64,000 nucleotides of DNA, taken from Rhodospirillales bacterium BBD 1991-14 (GTDB lineage Bacteria; Pseudomonadota; Alphaproteobacteria; Kiloniellales; Kiloniellaceae). The notes under the pieces are model-generated. The model ran no database searches. It had not been told where the DNA came from and saw only the letters and a program-made list of their open reading frames with translations. Shown one piece after another: positions 17,135 through 24,404 of the stretch; the first letter of the stretch is position 1; every line of letters begins with the position of its first letter. Both the position numbers and the translations under genes were made by a program. The DNA is taken from positions 62,001 to 126,000 of the forward strand of contig LYSY01000006.1 of NCBI GenBank assembly GCA_001657395.1, in the 5' to 3' direction.

Positions 17135-18694
17135 TCACACCTCGGCCCTTTGCAGTCGCGCTGTCCAAGACGCGGTTCCGAACTGACGGCAAAAGACCGG
17201 CCCTCTGTGCTCCGGGGTCGCTGCGCCCAGGCTTACCGCGCCTTTGAGCGTCCCGCTGTTGTAGGTGCCCTCGAAGCGGTAATAGCGAACCAGGGGCGTG
17301 GCCTGGTGGACGGCCTCCAAGACGACGGTGTTGGCGGATACATAGCCGGAGACGCTGCCCTGGGAGTGTTCGGTCAGATGCACGCCGGTAACGTCCTCCC
17401 CGGATTGGGTGAGCCGAAAGACCTGCGCGGCCGAGCGGATCAGGAAGGAGACCGAAAGATCCCACTGGCCGCTGACATCAACGCTCGCAGGCGCGCGGAC
17501 GGCTGGCTTGGCGACGCGACCGGGGTTGCGAAGGAGATGGGAAAGGGTCTCCGCAACGACCTCTGTTTCGGCATCGCTGATGTTCACCGGGTCGAGGAGA
17601 ACCGAGTTCTCGGTCGACCAGAAGTCGTGGATCAGAATCCGGGGGTCTTGATCAAGGAGAAACCGGCGCAGCTCTTCGGCGGTGAATGCAATGAGGCTTT
17701 GGTCCCAGCGCACGCGCAGCCGGACCGCGGTGACGGAGCCGGGACTGGAAAAGAGCTCCGTTGCAACACCTGGAATGGCCGTGACGGCGCGCTCGATGAC
17801 ATCGAGGCGCGGTTTCCAGGCAGCGATCTCCGCCCTAGCCGCGGGTGCCGTGATCCAGCGCTCGATCGCTGCCACGGCACCCACCATCTCTTCCTTGCCG
17901 ACTTTCATGGCGCGGCCGAAGGACTGATGCGGGGCGCTCATGAGCCACACCGCCTCGCAGAGGTCTTGGCGTCCGATGAGAATGGCAGTTGACTGCGGCG
18001 CGCGGAGATACTTGCCGCCGGAGTAGACGACAAGATCGGCGCCCTGAACGAGCCAGCGGTCCGGGTTGGAGGGCGAGAGCCCGGCGGCGTCGACCAGTAC
18101 AGGGACGCCCCTGCGCCGTGCAATTTCGGCGACGAGGGGCAAGGGCGTGCGGGCTCTTGCATCAACGCGGCCGAGCAAGCAGATGAGGACCACCGAGCCG
18201 TCGAGGGAGTCTTCCAGGCCATCCAGGTCCTCCGCGCAGACGATCTCGGCCCCAGCCAGGCGCAGGCCCTGCTCGTAGGCGAAGCGGTGATCGGCCGGAA
18301 CGAGGACGCGATTGGCCAGGGCCCCCGTGTCGGGGAGCCGCAGAACGGCCTCCGGGTCATTGCCGGCGATACAGGCGGCCGCTGTCAACGCCAGCGTCGC
18401 CGCAGTTCCGGCTGTCACGACCCCCCACTCGGCGCCGGTGAGTTCCGCGAGTCTCTGTCCGATGCCGCGCGCCAGTTCGTCCAGGGGCACAAAGGCGCCG
18501 GCCGCGGACGTCATGGCGGCGAGCACGTCATCGCTGGGATTGCTGCCGCCGTAGTCGGTTCGCACGCCGGCGCAATTGATCACCGGCCGGGTGCCCAAGG
18601 CACGAAAGACTTCGCCCGGCGCCGGCCCACGCCCGGTCGCGGGCTCACGAAGCGGGGCGAACGGCCGGGCGGGAGAGGCTTTCGTCGTGCTCAT
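17135..18694 (-). CDS. SelA-like PLP-dependent enzyme with extra C-terminal beta domain
   Basis: Residues about 25-395 match the SelA / D-glucosaminate-6-phosphate ammonia-lyase group of fold-type I PLP enzymes: VINCAGVRTDYGGSNPSDDV, GVVTAGTAATLALTAAACIAG, VLVDAAGLSPS and the PLP lysine K228 in VVYSGGKYLRAPQ. SelA itself acts on seryl-tRNA(Sec), but several relatives act on small amino acids by elimination or decarboxylation-type chemistry. Residues about 410-519 (from VSGQWDLSV) form an added domain rich in predicted strands that I do not recognise. The start overlaps the stop of the CDP-alcohol transferase gene by ATGA, so it belongs to the pepM operon. Its reaction is unknown; an amino-phosphonate substrate is a guess. 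Confidence 0.75.
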   Translation of the reverse strand: MSTTKASPARPFAPLREPATGRGPAPGEVFRALGTRPVINCAGVRTDYGGSNPSDDVLAAMTSAAGAFVPLDELARGIGQRLAELTGAEWGVVTAGTAATLALTAAACIAGNDPEAVLRLPDTGALANRVLVPADHRFAYEQGLRLAGAEIVCAEDLDGLEDSLDGSVVLICLLGRVDARARTPLPLVAEIARRRGVPVLVDAAGLSPSNPDRWLVQGADLVVYSGGKYLRAPQSTAILIGRQDLCEAVWLMSAPHQSFGRAMKVGKEEMVGAVAAIERWITAPAARAEIAAWKPRLDVIERAVTAIPGVATELFSSPGSVTAVRLRVRWDQSLIAFTAEELRRFLLDQDPRILIHDFWSTENSVLLDPVNISDAETEVVAETLSHLLRNPGRVAKPAVRAPASVDVSGQWDLSVSFLIRSAAQVFRLTQSGEDVTGVHLTEHSQGSVSGYVSANTVVLEAVHQATPLVRYYRFEGTYNSGTLKGAVSLGAATPEHRGPVFCRQFGTASWTARLQRAEV

Positions 18695-19332
18695 GCCAGC
18701 CTCGGCAGAGCCAGTGTGAGGGACGCAGCGGTGATGAAGAGGCCGTTGACCAGGTACATGAGGCCGCGCTTGGCAGGTACGCGGATGGGTGCGACGTGGA
18801 GGAGGACAAGCGTCGCAAAGCTGAGGTTCACGGCAAGAGGAAACAGCGACTCGGGCACCAGCGGGCGCAGCAGGAACAGAACGGCCAGAAAGGGGACATC
18901 GTAGGACAAAGGGACGCCCGTGAAGCGGCCACCGGTGGACATCCCGAAGGTGTTGAAGTAGGAAAGGCGCAGGGCGCCGGCCGCCAAAATCGCTGCCGCG
19001 AGGGCGTAGGCCAGAGGCTCGGCCTGGTTCACCTGAATGACCACAACGGCGGGGAAAACAGCGCCGGATACGAGGTCGGCGAAGCTGTCGAGGCTCTTGC
19101 CCATGGCCGCAGCGTCCGGGTGGCGTCTGCGCAACCGCTTGGCGACCAGACCGTCGATGTCATCGGCGAGAACGGCCCAAAGGACCACTGCCGTCCCCAG
19201 TTCTGGCAACCCGGAAAGCGCGAGCTGCAGCCCCAGGGCCGAGCAAAGCAGGCCCAGCATCGTAATAGCGTTGGCGGGGTCGTAGAGATAGCGAAGCATC
19301 GAGAGCCTCCCACGGGCTTTCTGTCCTGTCAT
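18691..19332 (-). CDS. CDP-alcohol phosphatidyltransferase family protein
   Basis: This 213-residue membrane enzyme has about six hydrophobic segments. The catalytic motif is present in variant form: D57xxD60G61xxA64K65, then G78xxxD82xxxD86, with Lys instead of Arg after Ala and a longer gap to Gly. The family transfers a phosphoalcohol head group from a CDP- or CMP-activated donor. Beside a PntC-like cytidylyltransferase and PEP mutase, it probably transfers a CMP-activated phosphonate to a lipid or other alcohol acceptor. It overlaps both neighbours by ATGA. Confidence 0.85.
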   Translation of the reverse strand: MTGQKARGRLSMLRYLYDPANAITMLGLLCSALGLQLALSGLPELGTAVVLWAVLADDIDGLVAKRLRRRHPDAAAMGKSLDSFADLVSGAVFPAVVVIQVNQAEPLAYALAAAILAAGALRLSYFNTFGMSTGGRFTGVPLSYDVPFLAVLFLLRPLVPESLFPLAVNLSFATLVLLHVAPIRVPAKRGLMYLVNGLFITAASLTLALPRLA

Positions 19333-20129
19333 CCGCCGCTCGCGGAAGCTGCGGGCGAAGCCGGTCTTGGGGTCTCCGCGAAGATGGCTTCGGCGGCTCT
19401 GAGGTCCTCTGTGCTGTCGATCTCATACCAGCGGAACTGACCGCAATGGACGGCATGGAGGCTGACGCCGCCATTTCCGATCAACTGCGCCAGGAGCTCT
19501 TCGACATAGCTTCGCGTCGCGCCGTCGGCGATCAAGCGGTCGAGGGCCGGGACAAGCTGTTGGCCCAGGGTCTCGCCCGACAGGCGCATCAGGTTCATGG
19601 TCTTGAAGAACGGCGCGGAGACCTGTTCGCTTGGCTCATGGTTCATATGGACCCCATCGATCAGGCCGCCAGAGTCCACGGTCACGGCGGAACCGCTCAT
19701 GTCCATGGAGAAAGGGGCGACCGCGGCGACGTCTCCGGCCGGGTTCGCGGCCAGCGCCCGCAAGACTTCAGCGTCGAAGAAGACATCGCCCTCAAGCAGG
19801 AAGGTATCGCCGGCAAGCAGAGCGTGGCGTGCAAGCCAGAGCGAGTATGCGCTTCCGGTTCGCTCAAAGACGCTGGACTCGCAGTAAGTGATCTCGATCC
19901 CGGCGAAGAAGGTGCCGCAGGAGCGCTGGATGGCCTCCTTGCAGTAGCCGACGACGATGGTCGCCTCCGTCACTCCGACCGCGGCAAGATTCCGCAGTGC
20001 GTTGTGCAGGATCGGGACGCCGTGAACCGCCACCAGTGGCTTGGGGCGGGCGGCTGTCAGCGGGTGCAGCCGGGAGCCGAGGCCGGCTGCGAGGATGACG
20101 GCACGCTGGGTCGTTGGGGTGGGTCGCAT
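19329..20129 (-). CDS. PntC/LicC-like nucleotidyltransferase (probable phosphonate cytidylyltransferase)
   Basis: This 266-residue nucleotidyltransferase has VILAAGLGSRLHPLT (residues 11-25), K30 in RPKPLV, the metal-binding D115 in LLEGDVFFD and the C-terminal RWYEIDSTEDLRAAE. The motif set resembles LicC-type phosphocholine and PntC-type aminoethylphosphonate cytidylyltransferases more than sugar enzymes. It would activate a phosphonate with CTP, for use by the adjacent CDP-alcohol transferase. AAGGAAG precedes the ATG. It is coupled by ATGA to the next gene. Exact substrate is inferred from context. Confidence 0.8.
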   Translation of the reverse strand: MRPTPTTQRAVILAAGLGSRLHPLTAARPKPLVAVHGVPILHNALRNLAAVGVTEATIVVGYCKEAIQRSCGTFFAGIEITYCESSVFERTGSAYSLWLARHALLAGDTFLLEGDVFFDAEVLRALAANPAGDVAAVAPFSMDMSGSAVTVDSGGLIDGVHMNHEPSEQVSAPFFKTMNLMRLSGETLGQQLVPALDRLIADGATRSYVEELLAQLIGNGGVSLHAVHCGQFRWYEIDSTEDLRAAEAIFAETPRPASPAASASGG

Positions 20130-20186
20130 GGAGACTTCCTTCTATTGGGTTGTCTGAGGGCTGGGCCCCTGGCCCTTCTTGTGCCG

Positions 20187-21434
20187 TTACTGCGCTGCGC
20201 GGAGCAGAGCAGGGGAGCGCCCGATCGCATTCAGCGCCGTGACCACGCGGGTGAGCGCACGCTTCAGATCGTCCGTGGGAAGGCCGTACGACAGTCGCAG
20301 TCCCGACAGATCGCCAAAGGCGGAGCCGGGCACAGTCGCGACACCGGTGCTGGTCAGCAGCTGTGCTGCCACCGCCTCGGCGTCTTGGAAGCGGCTGCCT
20401 TTGACTGTCAGCAGCGGTGAGACGTCGAGATAGAAGTAGAAGCCGCCTTGGGCCCGGGCGGCTCGGACTTGCTCGAGGCGGCTTAGAATCTCCAGCCCCT
20501 GTCGACGGTTCTCAAGAAGCAGATCCTGCAACTCGCGCTCGTAGGCCCTGTCCCCTTGGCGCAGGTAGTTGAGGACGGCGTGCTGCGCAATGACGTTGGG
20601 GTTCGAGGTCGTGTGGCTTTGCAAGGCTTTCACCGCGCCGACGAGGCGGGCCGGTGCGGCCATGTAGCCCAGGCGCCAGCCGGTCATCGCCAACTGCTTG
20701 GAAAAGGCGTTCACCACGACGGTCAAGGGGCGCACCTCCGGTACCACAGCGAGAAGGTGTTCGGCTCCGCCAGGTTCATGAATGAAGCCTGCATAGCAGC
20801 TGTCGAGAATGATCCAGAGGCGATGCTTCAGGGCGATCTCGGCAAGACCGCGCAGACAGCTGCGATCGTAGACCGCACCGGTTGGATTGTTGGGCGTGTT
20901 GATGATTATGGCGCGGGTGCGGGCGCTGAGACAGGCCTCGATGAGGTCGGGGCGCGGTACGTAGCCGCTGGCGGCGCTATCGACAAAGACCGGCTTCGCG
21001 CCGGCGAGGGCGACCTGGGCTGGGAAGGTCGTCCAATAGGGGCGGGGAATGATCACCTCGCTGCCGGGATCGAAGAGCAGCATGGCGGTGTTGAAGAGCG
21101 CCTGTTTCGCGCCGGCCGTGACGGCAATTTCCTCTGCTTCCCAGCGTTGGCCGGAGTCTTCGCTCAGTCGTTGCGCGATTGCCGCGCGCAGCGGCAGCAG
21201 ACCGATGGTGTCGGTATACCGGCTGACGCCTTTGGTTATGGCCGCGAGCGCACCCTCGCGTACCGCATCCGGGAAGTCGGCCCAGATCTCCCCGGCTGAG
21301 AGGTCGATAATCTCCTGGCCACTCGCGGCGGCCGCCTTTGCAGCGGCCCGCGCACGGGCGGTCCCCGATGTGCTGAAGAGTTCGCTTCTTTGCGCCAGGG
21401 CAGGGGCGGCGCCCGCGGCTCTTGTGCTGGACAT
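20187..21434 (-). CDS. Class I/II pyridoxal-phosphate aminotransferase, candidate phosphonopyruvate transaminase
   Basis: The protein has 415 residues with AspC-family landmarks: VTAGAKQALFN, NTPNNPTGAVYD, the LDSCYAGF strand, PLP lysine K247 in NAFSKQLAMTGWRLGY and the R-containing GLRLSYGLP end. Two ATGs lie six bases apart; the Shine-Dalgarno CAGGAG touches the first (21440), so the second (21434) has the proper spacing. It starts 60 bp after the pepM stop. Aminoethylphosphonate transaminases are usually class V, so this class I/II enzyme next to PEP mutase may instead aminate phosphonopyruvate to phosphonoalanine. This is inference. Confidence 0.82.
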   Translation of the reverse strand: MSSTRAAGAAPALAQRSELFSTSGTARARAAAKAAAASGQEIIDLSAGEIWADFPDAVREGALAAITKGVSRYTDTIGLLPLRAAIAQRLSEDSGQRWEAEEIAVTAGAKQALFNTAMLLFDPGSEVIIPRPYWTTFPAQVALAGAKPVFVDSAASGYVPRPDLIEACLSARTRAIIINTPNNPTGAVYDRSCLRGLAEIALKHRLWIILDSCYAGFIHEPGGAEHLLAVVPEVRPLTVVVNAFSKQLAMTGWRLGYMAAPARLVGAVKALQSHTTSNPNVIAQHAVLNYLRQGDRAYERELQDLLLENRRQGLEILSRLEQVRAARAQGGFYFYLDVSPLLTVKGSRFQDAEAVAAQLLTSTGVATVPGSAFGDLSGLRLSYGLPTDDLKRALTRVVTALNAIGRSPALLRAAQ

Positions 21435-21494
21435 CTCCATCTCCTGATTCCGGCGGGAAGATCAGACCCCGCGACCCGTGCCGGCTGGTCTCGA

Positions 21495-22424
21495 TCACCC
21501 GCGCGGCGCGTCGGCGGGCAGATACAGTGTTTCGGCTCTGGAGAGCTCGTCGTAGCCGAGCAGGCCGAAGACCTCGTTGAGGGACGCGACCTCTGGCTCG
21601 ATGCCGGCGATGCTTTCCTCGCGCAGGATGCGCTCACAGACACTGCGCATAGCCGCGACAGCCGCGCGCATGTTGTGGTTGGCCCAGATCACCGTGGAAA
21701 TCCCGGCGTCGCGGTAAACTGCGACCGCAGTACGGTAGTACTTTGTCGGCACGATCACGAGCGGGCAGCGGCCGCCCCAGGCCTCGGCGAACGACAGGAT
21801 CTCGTCCGCTGTGGCCTTGCGGGAGTGGATGAGGATGGCATCGCTGCCCGCTTCGAGGTAGGCCGCGGCACGGTCCAGAGCCTCCTGCTCGCTGCGGCCG
21901 GCAATCAGCGCCTCGACCCTGGCCACCAGAACGAACTTCGGATCTGCGACGCCGTCCTTCACAGCCTTGAGCCGGCCGCAGAACTCGTCGACCTCGGCCA
22001 ACGGGTGGCGTTCGCCGACGAAGGAGTTCATCTTGGGAAAGCCCTTGTCTTCCAGACAGACCCCGGAGGCGCCGCGCTGGGCCAGCTTGCGGGCGACGAG
22101 GCGCGCGTTGTTGAAGTTTCCGAAGCCGGAATCGCAGTCAACGAGAACCGGGACAGAAACGGCTGAGACCATGCGCTCAACCGTGTCGACGACCTCGCTC
22201 CACGAAGCCTCGTTACTGTCGCGATAGCCGAGGGTCGATGAGATTGACAGACCGGAGGCCCACAGTCCCTGAAAGCCCGCCTGCTCCGCTATGGCTGCGG
22301 AAAGCGCGTCATGGGCTTCCATCAGGAAGCTCAGGTTCGGTCCGCAGATAAGCTCGCGGAGGCGACTGTCTGCGGTGCGGCTCGGGGCGTTCAGAAGATC
22401 CGGTTGGCTACGGTCGAGAGGCAT
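21495..22424 (-). CDS. pepM: Phosphoenolpyruvate phosphomutase
   Basis: This enzyme forms the C-P bond by rearranging PEP to phosphonopyruvate, the entry step of almost all phosphonate biosynthesis. The 309 residues contain WASGLSIS, YRDSNEASW with D69, DCDSGFGN with D96/D98, and the diagnostic EDKGFPKMNSF (E125-D126-K127 and N133-S134), followed by RVEALIAG and VIWANHN. The EDKxFPKxNS motif separates true mutases from the hydrolase at 4657-5520. AAGGAG touches the first ATG (22430), so the ATG at 22424 is more likely. It is the first gene of the leftward operon, downstream of an AT-rich control region. Confidence 0.92.
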   Translation of the reverse strand: MPLDRSQPDLLNAPSRTADSRLRELICGPNLSFLMEAHDALSAAIAEQAGFQGLWASGLSISSTLGYRDSNEASWSEVVDTVERMVSAVSVPVLVDCDSGFGNFNNARLVARKLAQRGASGVCLEDKGFPKMNSFVGERHPLAEVDEFCGRLKAVKDGVADPKFVLVARVEALIAGRSEQEALDRAAAYLEAGSDAILIHSRKATADEILSFAEAWGGRCPLVIVPTKYYRTAVAVYRDAGISTVIWANHNMRAAVAAMRSVCERILREESIAGIEPEVASLNEVFGLLGYDELSRAETLYLPADAPRG

Positions 22425-22510
22425 CGTCATCTCCTTGTCATGTCACGGTAAATTGACGGTCAATTTCTGAGCCGACAAGACAAAGAATGACAATTTTATT
22501 GAATATATTT

Positions 22511-22576
22511 TATACGTATATTGAATATACAATATAGTATTCGGTTTCTGGTGTTATGTGTTCAGTATACAGAAAG
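22511..22576. promoter_or_regulatory. AT-rich palindromic operator region of the pepM operon (GTATAC motif, site 3)
   Basis: Several inverted repeats lie together: TATACGTATA (22511-22520), GAATA/TATTC with a 10-bp spacer (22523-22542) and TTCAGTATACAGAA (22561-22574), in which GTATAC is flanked by TTC and GAA. CAGTATAC is shared with sites 1 and 5. The position 90-150 bp upstream of pepM fits transcriptional control of the operon by a GntR regulator. Confidence 0.5.
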
Positions 22577-22870
22577 CATAGCATCTTTTTCTATATCCCT
22601 TGATTCGTTGGTTGAGTACGCTGAGTCTGGGCGGGTGCCGCCGATGGAAGCCGATATCCATACTTTTGCTGAGGGAGCAAATACGAAGCCCGCTGACGGG
22701 ATTGCCCGCCGCCAGAAAGCCGCATACATCGCTGGTCGCTTGGCCGAGACCGCGTCTTGGACCGCGGTTGCGACGCTCCTGACTGCCATCACGTCGCCTG
22801 GCCCGGAGCGGTAAACGCGTTTCCGGGGGGAGCAGGTTTCCTTGGGGGACGGGATCGTCCATGACTTTCT

Positions 22871-22919
22871 CCCCGCAGACATCGGCCCCCCGCAGACATC
22901 GGCCCCCCGCAGACATCGG
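22871..22919. repeat. 17-bp tandem repeat, about three copies
   Basis: CCCCCCGCAGACATCGG repeats with period 17; GCAGACATCGG occurs at 22875, 22892 and 22909, the first copy lacking two C bases. It lies in non-coding DNA between a GntR gene and pepM. Confidence 0.85.
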
Positions 22920-23285
22920 AAGGCCAGGCGGCGCGGCCTTTGGACGGATGATGCACGCTAAGAGCGATCCTTTCGGCACGCCCGGTGATCGGAATCCTAT
23001 TTCCGTAGACTTTTCAGGGGGAAGTCCCGGCTGCCGGCTTGAGGCCCGAACGCGGTCTCGAAGACGCTCACAAGGCCCGGCTGACCGCACCGACAATCGG
23101 GTGCGAGGGCACGCTGGCGGGCCACGACGAAAGGTTGAGCCGATGGCCGCCCGGTAGGGGCATCTGTCCGGCGTCGGGCGCTGCCTCGCGGCGGGCCGGT
23201 GTCAAACCTCGCTACCGCCCGGCGCCCCCACTTCCCAGTGCCCCAAGAGCACCGGTAGCGGAGCGCAGGGCCTTGGGCGCCGGCC

Positions 23286-24077
23286 TCAGCCCGCGAACCC
23301 GCGGCGGCGCTCGTAGGCACGGCGCCGGCGGGGCCGCGGCTCTTCCATCTCCAGGTCCCGAAGACGGGCGCAGACAAACTCTCCTGTCTTACGGACGTGT
23401 TGCTCGATGAGACTGCCGGCTTCTTCGGCTTCCCGCCCTTCGATCGCCGTTAGGATCGCTCTGTGCTCTGCCACGGACTCGTCCCAGCGCTCGACGGCCC
23501 GAATAGCCGCGACTCGAACACGCCTCGCACCGACAATCAGCTTTGCATGAATCTCAATTAAGGTCGCATTTCCGCTGAGAGAAGCATAGGAGTGGTGAAT
23601 CTGGTCGTTCAGCTCGGAGTACTCCAGGCGCTTTCCCTCGCTGTGAAAAGCGAACATCTGCCGATGCAGTTCCGCCAGCCATCTGATCTGGTCATCAGAG
23701 ATTCTTCGGGTCGCAAGTTCGCCGCAGACACGCTCGATCAGTGCCAGCGCTTCAAACTGGCCTTGTGTCTGATCTGCTGTGATGCGCGAGACGTATGTGC
23801 CCTTGTGCGGCTCGATGAGGATCAGGCCTTCGCCCTGCAGCGCCTTCAGCGCATCGCGCAAAGGCGTTCGGGAGCACCCAAGAAACTCCGCAAGGTCATT
23901 CTCGTTGATGCGCTCGCCCGGCCGCAGCTTGCCTTCGATGATGAGATTGCGGACCCGCTCAGTGACAGCCACATGCATCGGAGCCCGGGAGACGCGACCT
24001 GGGGCCGTTTGGTGGCTGCCACCGAAGGGGCCGGATGGGGACGGCTCCAGGCCGTCTGAAGCCTGCCAGTCTTTCAT
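23286..24077 (-). CDS. GntR-family transcriptional regulator (FCD/FadR subfamily), copy 2
   Basis: This 263-residue protein has a winged helix at about residues 30-100 (IIEGKLRPGERINENDLAEF, CSRTPLRDALKALQGEGLIL) and an FCD domain at about 110-235 (ELNDQIHHSYASLSGNATL, EQHVRKTG). It matches the regulator at 521-1207 along its length, in both DNA-binding and ligand domains, so the two probably recognise related sites and ligands. The C-terminus is an arginine-rich tail (PRPRRRRAYERRRG) absent from copy 1. The ATG at 24077 follows AAGGA; the frame extends to 24119. It is divergent from the decarboxylase-like gene, with GTATAC sites between. Confidence 0.87.
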   Translation of the reverse strand: MKDWQASDGLEPSPSGPFGGSHQTAPGRVSRAPMHVAVTERVRNLIIEGKLRPGERINENDLAEFLGCSRTPLRDALKALQGEGLILIEPHKGTYVSRITADQTQGQFEALALIERVCGELATRRISDDQIRWLAELHRQMFAFHSEGKRLEYSELNDQIHHSYASLSGNATLIEIHAKLIVGARRVRVAAIRAVERWDESVAEHRAILTAIEGREAEEAGSLIEQHVRKTGEFVCARLRDLEMEEPRPRRRRAYERRRGFAG

Positions 24078-24133
24078 GAACGGATTCCTTGTCTGAGGAT
24101 GCCTCTCTGCCACAACCAATAAGCGATTCCTTT

Positions 24134-24145
24134 ATCGTATACCTG
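24134..24145. promoter_or_regulatory. Predicted GntR operator (GTATAC motif, site 4)
   Basis: ATCGTATACCTG lies 57-68 bp upstream of the GntR copy 2 start, which suits autoregulation. It has the GTATAC centre of sites 1-3 but different flanks, so confidence is lower. Confidence 0.4.
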
Positions 24146-24240
24146 AAAGAATATTGGTAGACCTCTTGGCGCGGTCCAGAGGAAAAAAAGTGGCACGGCT
24201 GAACCCGAAAACTCTGGTATTTCCTTGTCAAAGAGTGGAT

Positions 24241-24252
24241 ACAGTATACGTA
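24241..24252. promoter_or_regulatory. Predicted GntR operator (GTATAC motif, site 5)
   Basis: ACAGTATACGTA, with the overlapping palindrome ACGT, lies 150-165 bp upstream of the decarboxylase-like gene and in the GntR copy 2 upstream region. It shares CAGTATACG with site 1 (CAGTATACGG). Confidence 0.45.
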
Positions 24253-24404
24253 CACATGGCATAATACGATAATGCGTCAGAGACGAGATGAATTTTCGAT
24301 TGCATTTCAAATGAAACCATAGCGGGTGAGGGGTTTATGGTCGAGGCTTTCGGTCGTGCAGACCAGAGTGGCCACTTCGTGTTCCCTTCGGGCATTCTGA
24401 AGGC

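Larger units (their letters stand above)
22425..23285. other. Leader and control region upstream of pepM
   Basis: These 861 bp hold no gene I can support. The first 200 bp are strikingly AT-rich, in contrast to the flanks, and carry the pepM operon control signals; a 17-bp tandem repeat lies at 22871-22919. Short open frames (for example 22521-22814) lack family resemblance and good start sites. The rest is GC-rich and unremarkable. Confidence 0.45.

Noticed and set aside
22521-22814. A possible small protein of 97 residues in the pepM leader
   Set aside because: It starts inside the palindromic control region, has no ribosome site I can see and no family resemblance.
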